Positions 15,976-20,873 of a DNA stretch of 20,873 nucleotides are shown piece by piece (position 1 is the first letter of the stretch; each line of letters begins with the position of its first letter). The stretch covers positions 1 through 20,873 of the forward strand of contig CAYZTQ010000033.1 of the NCBI GenBank assembly GCA_964481445.1. Reading direction: 5' to 3'. Both the position numbers and the translations under genes were made by a program. The stretch comes from UBA1038 sp964481445. Lineage in GTDB: Bacteria > Bacillota > Clostridia > Christensenellales > Aristaeellaceae. Under the pieces are notes generated by a model that was given only the letters and a program-made list of their open reading frames with translations, had not been told where the DNA came from and ran no database searches.

Positions 15976-17169
15976 ATGTGGAAAGTACTGATCGCCGACG
16001 ACGAGCCCAAAATATTGCGCGGGCTTTCGGGCATGCTGAAAAGGATGCCGCTGGAGCTGGAGATCGTGGGTCTTGCCGACAACGGCCTGAAGGCGCTGGA
16101 GCTGGCGGAGCAGCTGCAGCCTGACCTGATGCTGGTGGATATCAACATGCCCTTTTTGAACGGCCTTGAATTGATCGACCGCCTGCGCGGCATGCGGCAG
16201 GAGATGAAAATCATCGTCATCACCGGCTATGAGGAGTTTGAGTACGCGAGGCAGGCGCTTGAGATGTCCGTCTTCGCCTATCTGCTCAAGCCCGTGGGCG
16301 AAGAGGAGCTGCAGGGCAAGCTGGAGGCGGCCATCCGCGAGCTGTCCCTGCAGCGGGAGCGCCGCAGGCACTACGCCTTCGCCATGGAGCAGATCGAGCG
16401 GCGCAAGGATATGCTGCTGGAAAACTTTCTGCGCGACGTGGTGGAAAACGAGTACGAGGAAACGGAGATCGCGCAGCGCTGCCTCTGGTTCGGCCTCGAT
16501 CCTGACGGGCCCTTTGAGCTGCTGCTCATCATCCCCCTGATTTCCAGCGCCGAATCAAGGCCCGAGCAGGATGTGACGCTTCGCTACGAGGTGGAGGGCG
16601 CGATCAGGCAGGCCTACCCCGCTCTGGGCTTCCGCTGCCTTTTCTCGGATGCGCGCGGCAACGTGCTGGCGCTGTATGAGCCTGCGCCGGGCAGGCAGCT
16701 GCCCTCCTGCGAAGCCCTCAGCCTGGCTGTCAGCGAGGATACCGGCACGCAGACCCGCGTCCTGTGCGGGCATCTGGATGGCCTCAGGCATCTGCCCGCC
16801 GTCTACGACAGCCTGACCGAATCCGGCTTTGAGCAGCGGGGCGCCTCGCCCATCGTGACGGCGGCCCAGCGCCATATCGCCCGGAACTACATGAACCCTT
16901 CGCTCGGCCTGCCCGACACGGCGGAGGTGGCGGGCGTGACGCCCACCTACCTGTCGCGCCTGATGAAGCAGGAGCTGGGCATGTCCTTCTCCAGATACCT
17001 GAACATGACGCGCGTCAAGCAGTCCGTCAGCCTGATGGAAAAGGGGCTGATGCTCAAGGACATCGCCCTGCGCGTGGGCTATTCCTCCCCCTATTATTTC
17101 AGCACCGCCTTTAAGAAGGTGCTGAGCGTGCCGCCCAACGAATACCGCAGCGAGGTGATGAAAAAGTGA
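15976..17169 (+). CDS. response regulator with AraC-type DNA-binding domain, YesN-like
   Basis: A 397-residue partner of the upstream kinase. The receiver domain spans residues 1-120, with acidic pair Asp8/Asp9 (LIADDEP), phospho-acceptor Asp55 (LMLVDINMP), and the conserved Lys in AYLLKPVGEEEL. A linker of about 170 residues follows. The C-terminal AraC domain, about residues 290-397, holds two helix-turn-helix motifs (TPTYLSRLMKQELGMSF and LKDIALRVGYSSPYYFSTAFK). YesN proteins are often 500 residues or more, so the linker here is short. ATG at 15976 lies one base after the kinase stop, with AAGGAG inside the kinase gene. It probably activates the promoters at 11550-11587 and 18174-18208 (inference). 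Confidence 0.94.
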   Translation: MWKVLIADDEPKILRGLSGMLKRMPLELEIVGLADNGLKALELAEQLQPDLMLVDINMPFLNGLELIDRLRGMRQEMKIIVITGYEEFEYARQALEMSVFAYLLKPVGEEELQGKLEAAIRELSLQRERRRHYAFAMEQIERRKDMLLENFLRDVVENEYEETEIAQRCLWFGLDPDGPFELLLIIPLISSAESRPEQDVTLRYEVEGAIRQAYPALGFRCLFSDARGNVLALYEPAPGRQLPSCEALSLAVSEDTGTQTRVLCGHLDGLRHLPAVYDSLTESGFEQRGASPIVTAAQRHIARNYMNPSLGLPDTAEVAGVTPTYLSRLMKQELGMSFSRYLNMTRVKQSVSLMEKGLMLKDIALRVGYSSPYYFSTAFKKVLSVPPNEYRSEVMKK

Positions 17170-18122
17170 TGGGCAAGCGCCTCTCCGCCCTGATCCTGAT
17201 CCTGGCCCTGCTGCTGTCGGTCTTTTCCTTCGCTGTATGGGCGCGCCTGCAGGAGCCGCATCGGCCGGCCCCCTACGAGGTGCTGATCGGCGTCAGCCAG
17301 GCCAACCTGATCGAATCCTGGCGCATCCGCATGAATGAGGAGATCACGCGGGCGGCGGAGGAATACGGCCATGTGCGCCTGATCGTGACGGACGCGGCCA
17401 TGGATACCGCGCGGCAGAAAGAGGACATCGGGGTGCTGATGGGCTACGGCATTGACCTGCTCATCATCGCGCCCAACAACACCAGGGCGCTGAGCGAGGA
17501 TATTTCCCGCGTCAACGCCAGCGTGCCCGTGATCGTGCTGGATCACAGCGTCCCCGAGGCGGATTTTACGCTCTATATCGGGCCGGACAACAAGGCCATC
17601 GGCCGCATCGCGGGCGAGTATATCGCGGAGCTTTTGGGCAGGGACGGCGGCAATGTGGTGGAGATACAGGGCGGCGCCGAGGCCTCCTCCACGCTCTACC
17701 GCAGCGCCGGCTTTCATGAAGTGCTCAGGGAGCATCAGAATATCCGCGTATCCGGCAGGATGACGGCCAACTGGATGCAGGATCAGGCCGAGGACCGCAT
17801 GAAGGAGTACCTGCCCATCTCCACCGGCCCCATCGACGCCATCTTCGCCTACAACGACGCCATGGCCTACGGGGCCGCCATCGCCATGGAGGCCTTCCGC
17901 AGCCCGAAGGCGCCCATCATCGGCGTGGACGGGCTGGAGGGGCAAAAGGGCGGCATGGAGCTGGTGAAGCGCGGCATCCTGAAGGCCACCATCGTCTGCC
18001 CCACGGGCGGCCAGCAGGCCATCGACTACGCCATGCGCATCCTGAAAAAAGAGGAAGGCCTGCCGCGCCAGCTGATTCTGGAACCAAAGCTTATCTCCAG
18101 CCAGAGCGGCGCGGAGTTTTAG
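17169..18122 (+). CDS. substrate-binding protein of RbsB/YtfQ type with N-terminal membrane anchor, probable sugar sensor
   Basis: A 317-residue sugar-binding protein whose N-terminus is one hydrophobic helix (about residues 4-25) followed by ARLQEPHRPAP. There is no Cys. A cleavage site after VWA is conceivable, but an uncleaved anchor is equally likely. The mature domain (periplasmic-binding-protein 4 fold, LacI-like) begins YEVLIGVSQANLIESWR. Other landmarks are DLLIIAPNNT, VIVLDHSV, AYNDAMAYGA, IGVDGLEGQ, and CPTGGQQAIDYAM. It overlaps the response-regulator stop by one base (TGATG). An alternative GTG at 17166 would overlap by 4. Being co-translated with kinase and regulator, it resembles known binding-protein/LytS sensor pairs such as XylFII-LytS. 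It is distinct from, but homologous to, the next protein. Confidence 0.85.
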   Translation: MGKRLSALILILALLLSVFSFAVWARLQEPHRPAPYEVLIGVSQANLIESWRIRMNEEITRAAEEYGHVRLIVTDAAMDTARQKEDIGVLMGYGIDLLIIAPNNTRALSEDISRVNASVPVIVLDHSVPEADFTLYIGPDNKAIGRIAGEYIAELLGRDGGNVVEIQGGAEASSTLYRSAGFHEVLREHQNIRVSGRMTANWMQDQAEDRMKEYLPISTGPIDAIFAYNDAMAYGAAIAMEAFRSPKAPIIGVDGLEGQKGGMELVKRGILKATIVCPTGGQQAIDYAMRILKKEEGLPRQLILEPKLISSQSGAEF

Positions 18123-18173
18123 GCCTGTACCCCGAAGCGTCAATGCGGAAAAGTGAAAACAGAGTATGGATAA

Positions 18174-18208
18174 TTGAAAAGCACGGGCCGGTCTCTTCCC
18201 GTATACTG
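18174..18208 (+). promoter_or_regulatory. activator-type promoter of the secreted binding-protein gene (shared element)
   Basis: TTGAAAAGCA (18174-18183), 17 bp, then GTATACTG (18201-18208) with -10 TATACT. The decamer and octamer are identical to those at 11550-11587, with a spacer 3 bp shorter. Confidence 0.6.
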
Positions 18209-18221
18209 TAGACAATCAGAC

Positions 18222-18240
18222 GGCCGCCTTCTGCGCGGCC
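18222..18240. repeat. 5'-UTR hairpin of the secreted binding-protein mRNA
   Basis: GGCCGC (18222-18227) and GCGGCC (18235-18240) pair across a 7-nt loop, shortly after the predicted start point and before the AGGAGG ribosome site. It may protect the transcript's 5' end. Confidence 0.5.
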
Positions 18241-18262
18241 CAAATAAAGAGGAGGAAAACCT

Positions 18263-19213
18263 ATGAAACGGTATCTGAGCATTCTGCTCGCCGCCCTGCT
18301 GCTTGCGGGCCTGTTTACCACTGCCGCCGCCGCGGAAGAAAAGAAGTTCGTCATCGGCATGTCGCAGTGCAACCTGGGCGAGCCCTGGCGCGTCGCCATG
18401 AACGACCAGATCACGGCCGCCGCCAAGGAATACCCGATGTTTGAAGTCATCTTCGCCGACGCGGCGCAGGATAACTCCAAGCAGATTTCCGACATTCAGA
18501 ACTTCATCCAGATGGGCGTCGACCTGATCATCGCCTCCCCCAACGAGGCCAAGCCCCTGACCAACGTGGTCAAGGAAGCCTATGAGGCCGGCATCCCCGT
18601 CATCCTGCTCGACCGTAAGATCGAGGGCGACACCTACACCCAGTGGATCGGCGCCGACAACGTGTACATCGGCAAGGTCTGCGGCGAGTACATCGCGGAC
18701 GTGCTGCTCAAGGACGGCGGCAAGGTCTGCGAGATCAAGGGTCTGGAAGGCACCTCCGCCGGCATGGAGCGCCATGAGGGCTTCCGCGAGGGCATCAAGA
18801 AGAACGACAAGATCGAGGTCGTGGCCATGAACAACGCCGACTGGCTGCGCGAGAAGGCCATCACCGTGGCTGAGGAAATGCTGCAGACCAACGATGTGAT
18901 CGACCTGTTCTACTGCCACAATGACCCGATGGCTGAAGGCGCCTACATCGCCGCCAAGAACGCGGGCCGCGAGCAGGGCATGCTCTTCGTCGGCATCGAC
19001 GCGCTGCCCACCCCGGACGGCGGCATCAAGAGCGTCATCGACGGCCGCCTGAGCCTGACCATGGTCTACCCCACCGGCGGCAAGGAAGCCATCGAGAGCG
19101 CCTATCAGCTGCTGGTCGAAGGCAAGGAGCTGGAAAAGACCGTCGTGCTGGGCACCCAGGCCGTCACCCCCGAAAACGCGCAGGAAATCTACGCCTCCTT
19201 TGGCGGTATGTAA
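18263..19213 (+). CDS. sugar ABC transporter substrate-binding protein, RbsB/YtfQ-type (CUT2)
   Basis: A 316-residue secreted sugar-binding protein and the likely feeder of the CUT2 transporter. Residues 1-24 are a Sec signal (MKRYLSILLAALLLAGLFTT) ending AAAA before EEKK. No lipobox Cys is present. The domain begins KFVIGMSQCNLGEPWRVAMN, with DLIIASPNEAKPL, VILLDRKI, WIGADNVYIG, YCHNDPMAEGAYIA, GIDALPTPDGG and VYPTGGKEAIESAY. These motifs match the anchored protein upstream one for one, so the ligands are probably the same or related. ATG at 18263 follows AGAGGAGG. It has its own promoter and terminator, which suits the excess needed for a soluble receptor. Confidence 0.94.
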   Translation: MKRYLSILLAALLLAGLFTTAAAAEEKKFVIGMSQCNLGEPWRVAMNDQITAAAKEYPMFEVIFADAAQDNSKQISDIQNFIQMGVDLIIASPNEAKPLTNVVKEAYEAGIPVILLDRKIEGDTYTQWIGADNVYIGKVCGEYIADVLLKDGGKVCEIKGLEGTSAGMERHEGFREGIKKNDKIEVVAMNNADWLREKAITVAEEMLQTNDVIDLFYCHNDPMAEGAYIAAKNAGREQGMLFVGIDALPTPDGGIKSVIDGRLSLTMVYPTGGKEAIESAYQLLVEGKELEKTVVLGTQAVTPENAQEIYASFGGM

Positions 19214-19260
19214 TCAATCTGTACACCTGACCCCCTGAGGCACAGGGCTTGAATGAACAG

Positions 19261-19284
19261 GGCCCCGGCGTCTCCGCCGGGGCC
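19261..19284 (+). terminator. terminator hairpin after the secreted binding-protein gene
   Basis: GGCCCCGGCG-tctc-CGCCGGGGCC is a perfect 10-bp GC stem with a tetraloop, followed by a weak GCTTGT. Confidence 0.7.
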
Positions 19285-19309
19285 GCTTGTATGCCCAAAC
19301 AAATCTACG

Positions 19310-19337
19310 GAGCCGTTTGAAAAGACGGTTCTTTTTT
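19310..19337 (+). terminator. second intrinsic terminator with T-tract
   Basis: GAGCCGT (19310-19316) pairs with ACGGTTC (19325-19331), including one G-U, across an 8-nt loop. TTTTTT follows (19332-19337). It backs up the hairpin at 19261-19284. Confidence 0.75.
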
Positions 19338-19383
19338 ATATCCATTGTTTCTCTCCATTCTGTCAAACTTTACACGATCTTGA

Positions 19384-19412
19384 TAGACAGGACGCGTCCA
19401 TTCCTCTAAGAT
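19384..19412 (+). promoter_or_regulatory. possible promoter of the reading frame at 19422
   Basis: TAGACA (19384-19389), a 17-bp spacer, then TAAGAT (19407-19412). The spacer contains the perfect palindrome GGACGCGTCC (19390-19399). The start point would be only a few bases before ATG 19422, which argues either for a leaderless mRNA or for a later start lost in the gap. Confidence 0.35.
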
Positions 19413-19421
19413 ATACAGAAG

Positions 19422-19576
19422 ATGCGTAGTATTTTCCGCACACTGCTTTACCTGGTGCTGTCCCTGCTGGCGGCCGTTCTCCTGCTGCTGCCGGAAAGGG
19501 AGATCGCGCGCCCGCCCTACCCCTGTCATCCATTTGTACGGCGAGTATCACGGCAGAAAGCGGTATTTCGACACCG
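19422..19576 (+). CDS. 5' fragment of a small exported or membrane protein, interrupted by the assembly gap
   Basis: From ATG 19422, about 35 residues read MRSIFRTLLYLVLSLLAAVL and onward to PEREIARPPYP, an N-terminal hydrophobic helix with codon choice typical of this genome. From about 19528 the same frame uses rare codons (CCA, GTA, CGA, TCA). A different frame then becomes codon-typical, reading VIHLYGEYHGRKRYFDT up to the gap. A frameshift or an assembly error next to the gap is therefore likely. No clear ribosome site is seen. I do not recognise the protein. It may or may not be joined to the flavodoxin-like sequence on the other side. Confidence 0.35.
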
Positions 19577-19676
19577 NNNNNNNNNNNNNNNNNNNNNNNN
19601 NNNNNNNNNNNNNNNNNNNNNNNNNNNNNNNNNNNNNNNNNNNNNNNNNNNNNNNNNNNNNNNNNNNNNNNNNNNN
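19577..19676. other. assembly gap (100 N)
   Basis: Exactly 100 undetermined bases, the conventional placeholder for a gap of unknown length. Frames read across it are meaningless. Confidence 0.99.
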
Positions 19677-20108
19677 GCCAGGGCCGACCTTGAGGAGGTG
19701 GAGGGCTGCGGCTGCGTCATATTGTGCGGCGGCGTCTACGCCTCCGGCTTCGCGGCCCTGCCCTTTCTCAAAAAGAACCTTGCGCTGCTGAAAAACAAGC
19801 GGCTGTTTGTGCTGTGCGTGGGCGCCTCGCCCTACGATGAAGAGGCCTTTCAGGAGGGCATCCGCCGCAACATGAAGGAGGGGCTGGAACACATCCCCTG
19901 CTTCTATGCCCGCGGCGCCTGGGACCTTGACAGGATGAACCTGATCGACCGCAACCTGTGCAAACTGCTGCGCAAGACCGTAGCGAAAAAAGACCCCTCC
20001 ACCTACGCCGTCTGGGAAAAGGCGCTGATGGCGGCGGGCGACGCGCCCTGCGACTGGACGGACAGGGCTTACCTCAAGCCGCTGCTGGACGCGGTCAGGG
20101 CGGGCTGA
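19677..20108 (+). CDS. flavodoxin-domain protein, C-terminal part (5' end lost in the gap)
   Basis: 143 residues remain. The first visible segment, ADLEEVEGCGCVILCGGVYASGF, is the FMN-fold strand and loop found at about residues 45-65 of Flavodoxin_5 (HemG-like) proteins. Then come LKNKRLFVLCVGASPYDEE, FYARGAWDLDRMNLIDRNLCKLL and a C-terminal DAPCDWTDRAYLKPLLDAV, which match the usual tail of these 160-180-residue proteins. The FMN phosphate loop at the N-terminus (Y-x-S-x-x-G-x-T type) would lie in the gap and cannot be checked. The role would be redox with FMN; the partner is unknown. An intrinsic terminator follows. Confidence 0.75.
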   Translation, partial: ARADLEEVEGCGCVILCGGVYASGFAALPFLKKNLALLKNKRLFVLCVGASPYDEEAFQEGIRRNMKEGLEHIPCFYARGAWDLDRMNLIDRNLCKLLRKTVAKKDPSTYAVWEKALMAAGDAPCDWTDRAYLKPLLDAVRAG

Positions 20109-20133
20109 AAACAGACTTCGATATTTGATTAAG

Positions 20134-20168
20134 GGAGGACAGTCAAGTCGTCGGTCCTCCGTTTGTTT
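20134..20168 (+). terminator. intrinsic terminator after the flavodoxin-like gene
   Basis: GGAGGAC (20134-20140) and GTCCTCC (20154-20160) form a 7-bp stem with a 13-nt loop, followed by the T-rich GTTTGTTT (20161-20168). Confidence 0.75.
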
Positions 20169-20189
20169 GCGTTCGCCTCTCTGCCCGAA

Positions 20190-20211
20190 GGGCGCGTTTC
20201 AAAACGCGCCC
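20190..20211. repeat. GC-rich hairpin in the intergenic region
   Basis: GGGCGCGTT-tcaa-AACGCGCCC is a perfect 9-bp stem with a tetraloop. It lacks a T-tract on either side, so its role is open. It marks the boundary between the flavodoxin-like gene and the SOS-type unit. Confidence 0.6.
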
Positions 20212-20254
20212 CGCGGAAAAAAAGAGGCCTACGCTTTTCTTTTGCGCCCATCGG

Positions 20255-20283
20255 TTGACAGGAGAGCCTCTCCCCTCTATACT
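20255..20283 (+). promoter_or_regulatory. strong sigma-A promoter of the Xre-like/sigma-like pair
   Basis: Consensus TTGACA (20255-20260), exactly 17 bp, then TATACT (20278-20283). The start point should be near 20290, just before the LexA-type box. Confidence 0.85.
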
Positions 20284-20296
20284 CGCAGACAAAAGA

Positions 20297-20308
20297 GAAC
20301 AAGTGTTC
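20297..20308. promoter_or_regulatory. LexA-type SOS box
   Basis: GAACAAGTGTTC fits GAAC-N4-GTTC, the core recognised by LexA (DinR) in Gram-positive bacteria, with flanking A and T extending the dyad to 14 bp. It lies at about +7 to +18 relative to the predicted start. No lexA gene is in the window to confirm the specificity. Confidence 0.65.
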
Positions 20309-20329
20309 TTGTTTTAGGGAGGGATTGGA

Positions 20330-20521
20330 ATGCCGGGCGACACAGAAAACATCACATGGAGGGCGCAATTGGCGCTGCGGGGCATCAGCCGCCGCGAGGC
20401 CGCCGGGGCGCTTTCCCTCAGCCTGAGCGCGCTGGATAAGCGCCTGAAAGGAGAGGTGGATTTTACCGCCGGGGATATGCAAAAGCTGGCGGCTCTGACC
20501 GGAAAGGGGATGAAGGCTTGA
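20330..20521 (+). CDS. small Xre/Cro-like helix-turn-helix protein
   Basis: A 63-residue protein with a single predicted DNA-binding domain: TWRAQLALRGISRREAAGAL (about residues 9-28), SLSLSALDKRLKGE as the likely recognition helix (about 29-42), then DMQKLAALTGKGM. It is as short as phage Cro-type proteins. ATG at 20330 is 6 nt after AGGGAGGG. Its stop overlaps the next start by 4 nt. Controlled by the promoter and LexA-type box just upstream, it probably belongs to an SOS-inducible phage or mobile-element control unit. The target is unknown. Naming it beyond Xre-like is not justified. Confidence 0.7.
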   Translation: MPGDTENITWRAQLALRGISRREAAGALSLSLSALDKRLKGEVDFTAGDMQKLAALTGKGMKA

Positions 20522-20873
20522 GCGCGGAAGAATACCTGCTGCAAATCAAAGAATCCGACCGGCACATCGGCGAGCTGGTGCGGCTGCAAAGCGCCATGAG
20601 CGGCGTGCCCGCGCCCAGTGAGCGGATCGCCCGCGACCGCCGCCTGCTGGAAGCCCAGATCGCCGCCGCCTATGAAGACAACCGCGTGTCCAGACGCCGC
20701 GCCCAGTGCCTGATCGACAGGCTGCCCGACCGCGGCGAGCGGCAGACGCTCACGCTGTTCTACTTAAAGCAGATGACGGCGGACGACGCCGCCCATGTGC
20801 TGGGCATGACGCCCCGCCAGCTCTACCGCGTCAAAAAGCGCGCGCTGATGCATCTGGACGGGTTGTGCCTGTA
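20518..20873 (+). CDS. sigma-region-4-like phage-type regulator (DUF1492-like), at window edge
   Basis: 118 residues are visible from a TTG at 20518, which overlaps the previous stop (TTGA). The N-terminal half is helical and charged (SAEEYLLQIKESDRHIGELV). The C-terminal segment, residues 75-112, reads QTLTLFYLKQMTADDAAHVL and on through GMTPRQLYRVKKRAL, a sigma-70 region-4-like helix-turn-helix. This layout resembles DUF1492/ArpU-like regulators that sit before late genes in prophages of Bacillota. The last two bases in the window are TA, so the next codon may be the stop, and the protein may be complete at about 118 residues. The other possibility is that it continues. Confidence 0.6.
   Translation, partial: MSAEEYLLQIKESDRHIGELVRLQSAMSGVPAPSERIARDRRLLEAQIAAAYEDNRVSRRRAQCLIDRLPDRGERQTLTLFYLKQMTADDAAHVLGMTPRQLYRVKKRALMHLDGLCL

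Noticed and set aside
1..20873. CRISPR arrays, tRNA or rRNA genes
   Set aside because: No regularly spaced direct repeats and no cloverleaf or rRNA-like sequence was recognised on either strand. The intergenic stretches are all under 300 bp and are accounted for by promoters, hairpins and the palindromic element.

Overview
The window looks like chromosomal DNA of a GC-rich Bacillota, most plausibly an uncultured gut-type Clostridia. This is inferred from strong AGGAGG-type ribosome sites, several TTG starts, YesM/YesN-type two-component genes, an orphan BioY, a GAAC-N4-GTTC SOS box, and sugar ABC transporters encoded without their own ATPase. The 100-N run at 19577-19676 indicates a draft or metagenome scaffold. 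No species is claimed.

Layout. (1) 1-2635, minus strand: a CUT1-type oligosaccharide or glycan ABC importer, with two LplB/YtcP-like permeases followed by a large solute-binding protein cut by the window edge. It is divergent from a LacI-family regulator (2822-3817). The 140-190 bp between them holds two facing sigma-A promoters, each with a LacI-type operator just downstream of its -10. (2) 3953-6631: a TldD/PmbA(TldE) metalloprotease pair. (3) 6818-10601: a second CUT1 importer with a binding protein, a MalF-type permease and a MalG-type permease that carries an unusual N-terminal region of about 250 residues. (4) 10602-10877: terminator hairpins and a 164-bp imperfect palindrome resembling a MITE, placed between convergent genes. 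(5) 10878-11438, minus strand: BioY, a biotin ECF S-component.

(6) 11616-19213: a self-contained sugar sensing and uptake locus. One tight operon encodes a CUT2 ATPase with two nucleotide-binding domains, a RbsC-type permease, a YesM/LytS-type histidine kinase, a YesN/AraC-type response regulator, and a binding protein with a hydrophobic N-terminal anchor. A second, clearly paralogous secreted binding protein follows under its own promoter. The operon and this last gene share a promoter element (TTGAAAAGCA, 17-20 bp, GTATACTG). The simplest model is that the anchored protein reports sugar to the kinase, the regulator activates both promoters, and the secreted paralogue feeds the transporter.

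(7) 19422-20108: a fragmentary stretch around an assembly gap, ending in the C-terminal part of a flavodoxin-domain protein. (8) 20255-20873: a strong promoter with a LexA-type box, then a 63-residue Xre-like protein and an overlapping sigma-region-4-like protein reaching the window edge. This looks like a phage or mobile-element regulatory start.

The most interesting points are the extended permease, the sensor-type binding protein with its shared promoter element, the LexA-boxed regulator pair, the palindromic element, and the absence of a canonical lipobox from the binding proteins.
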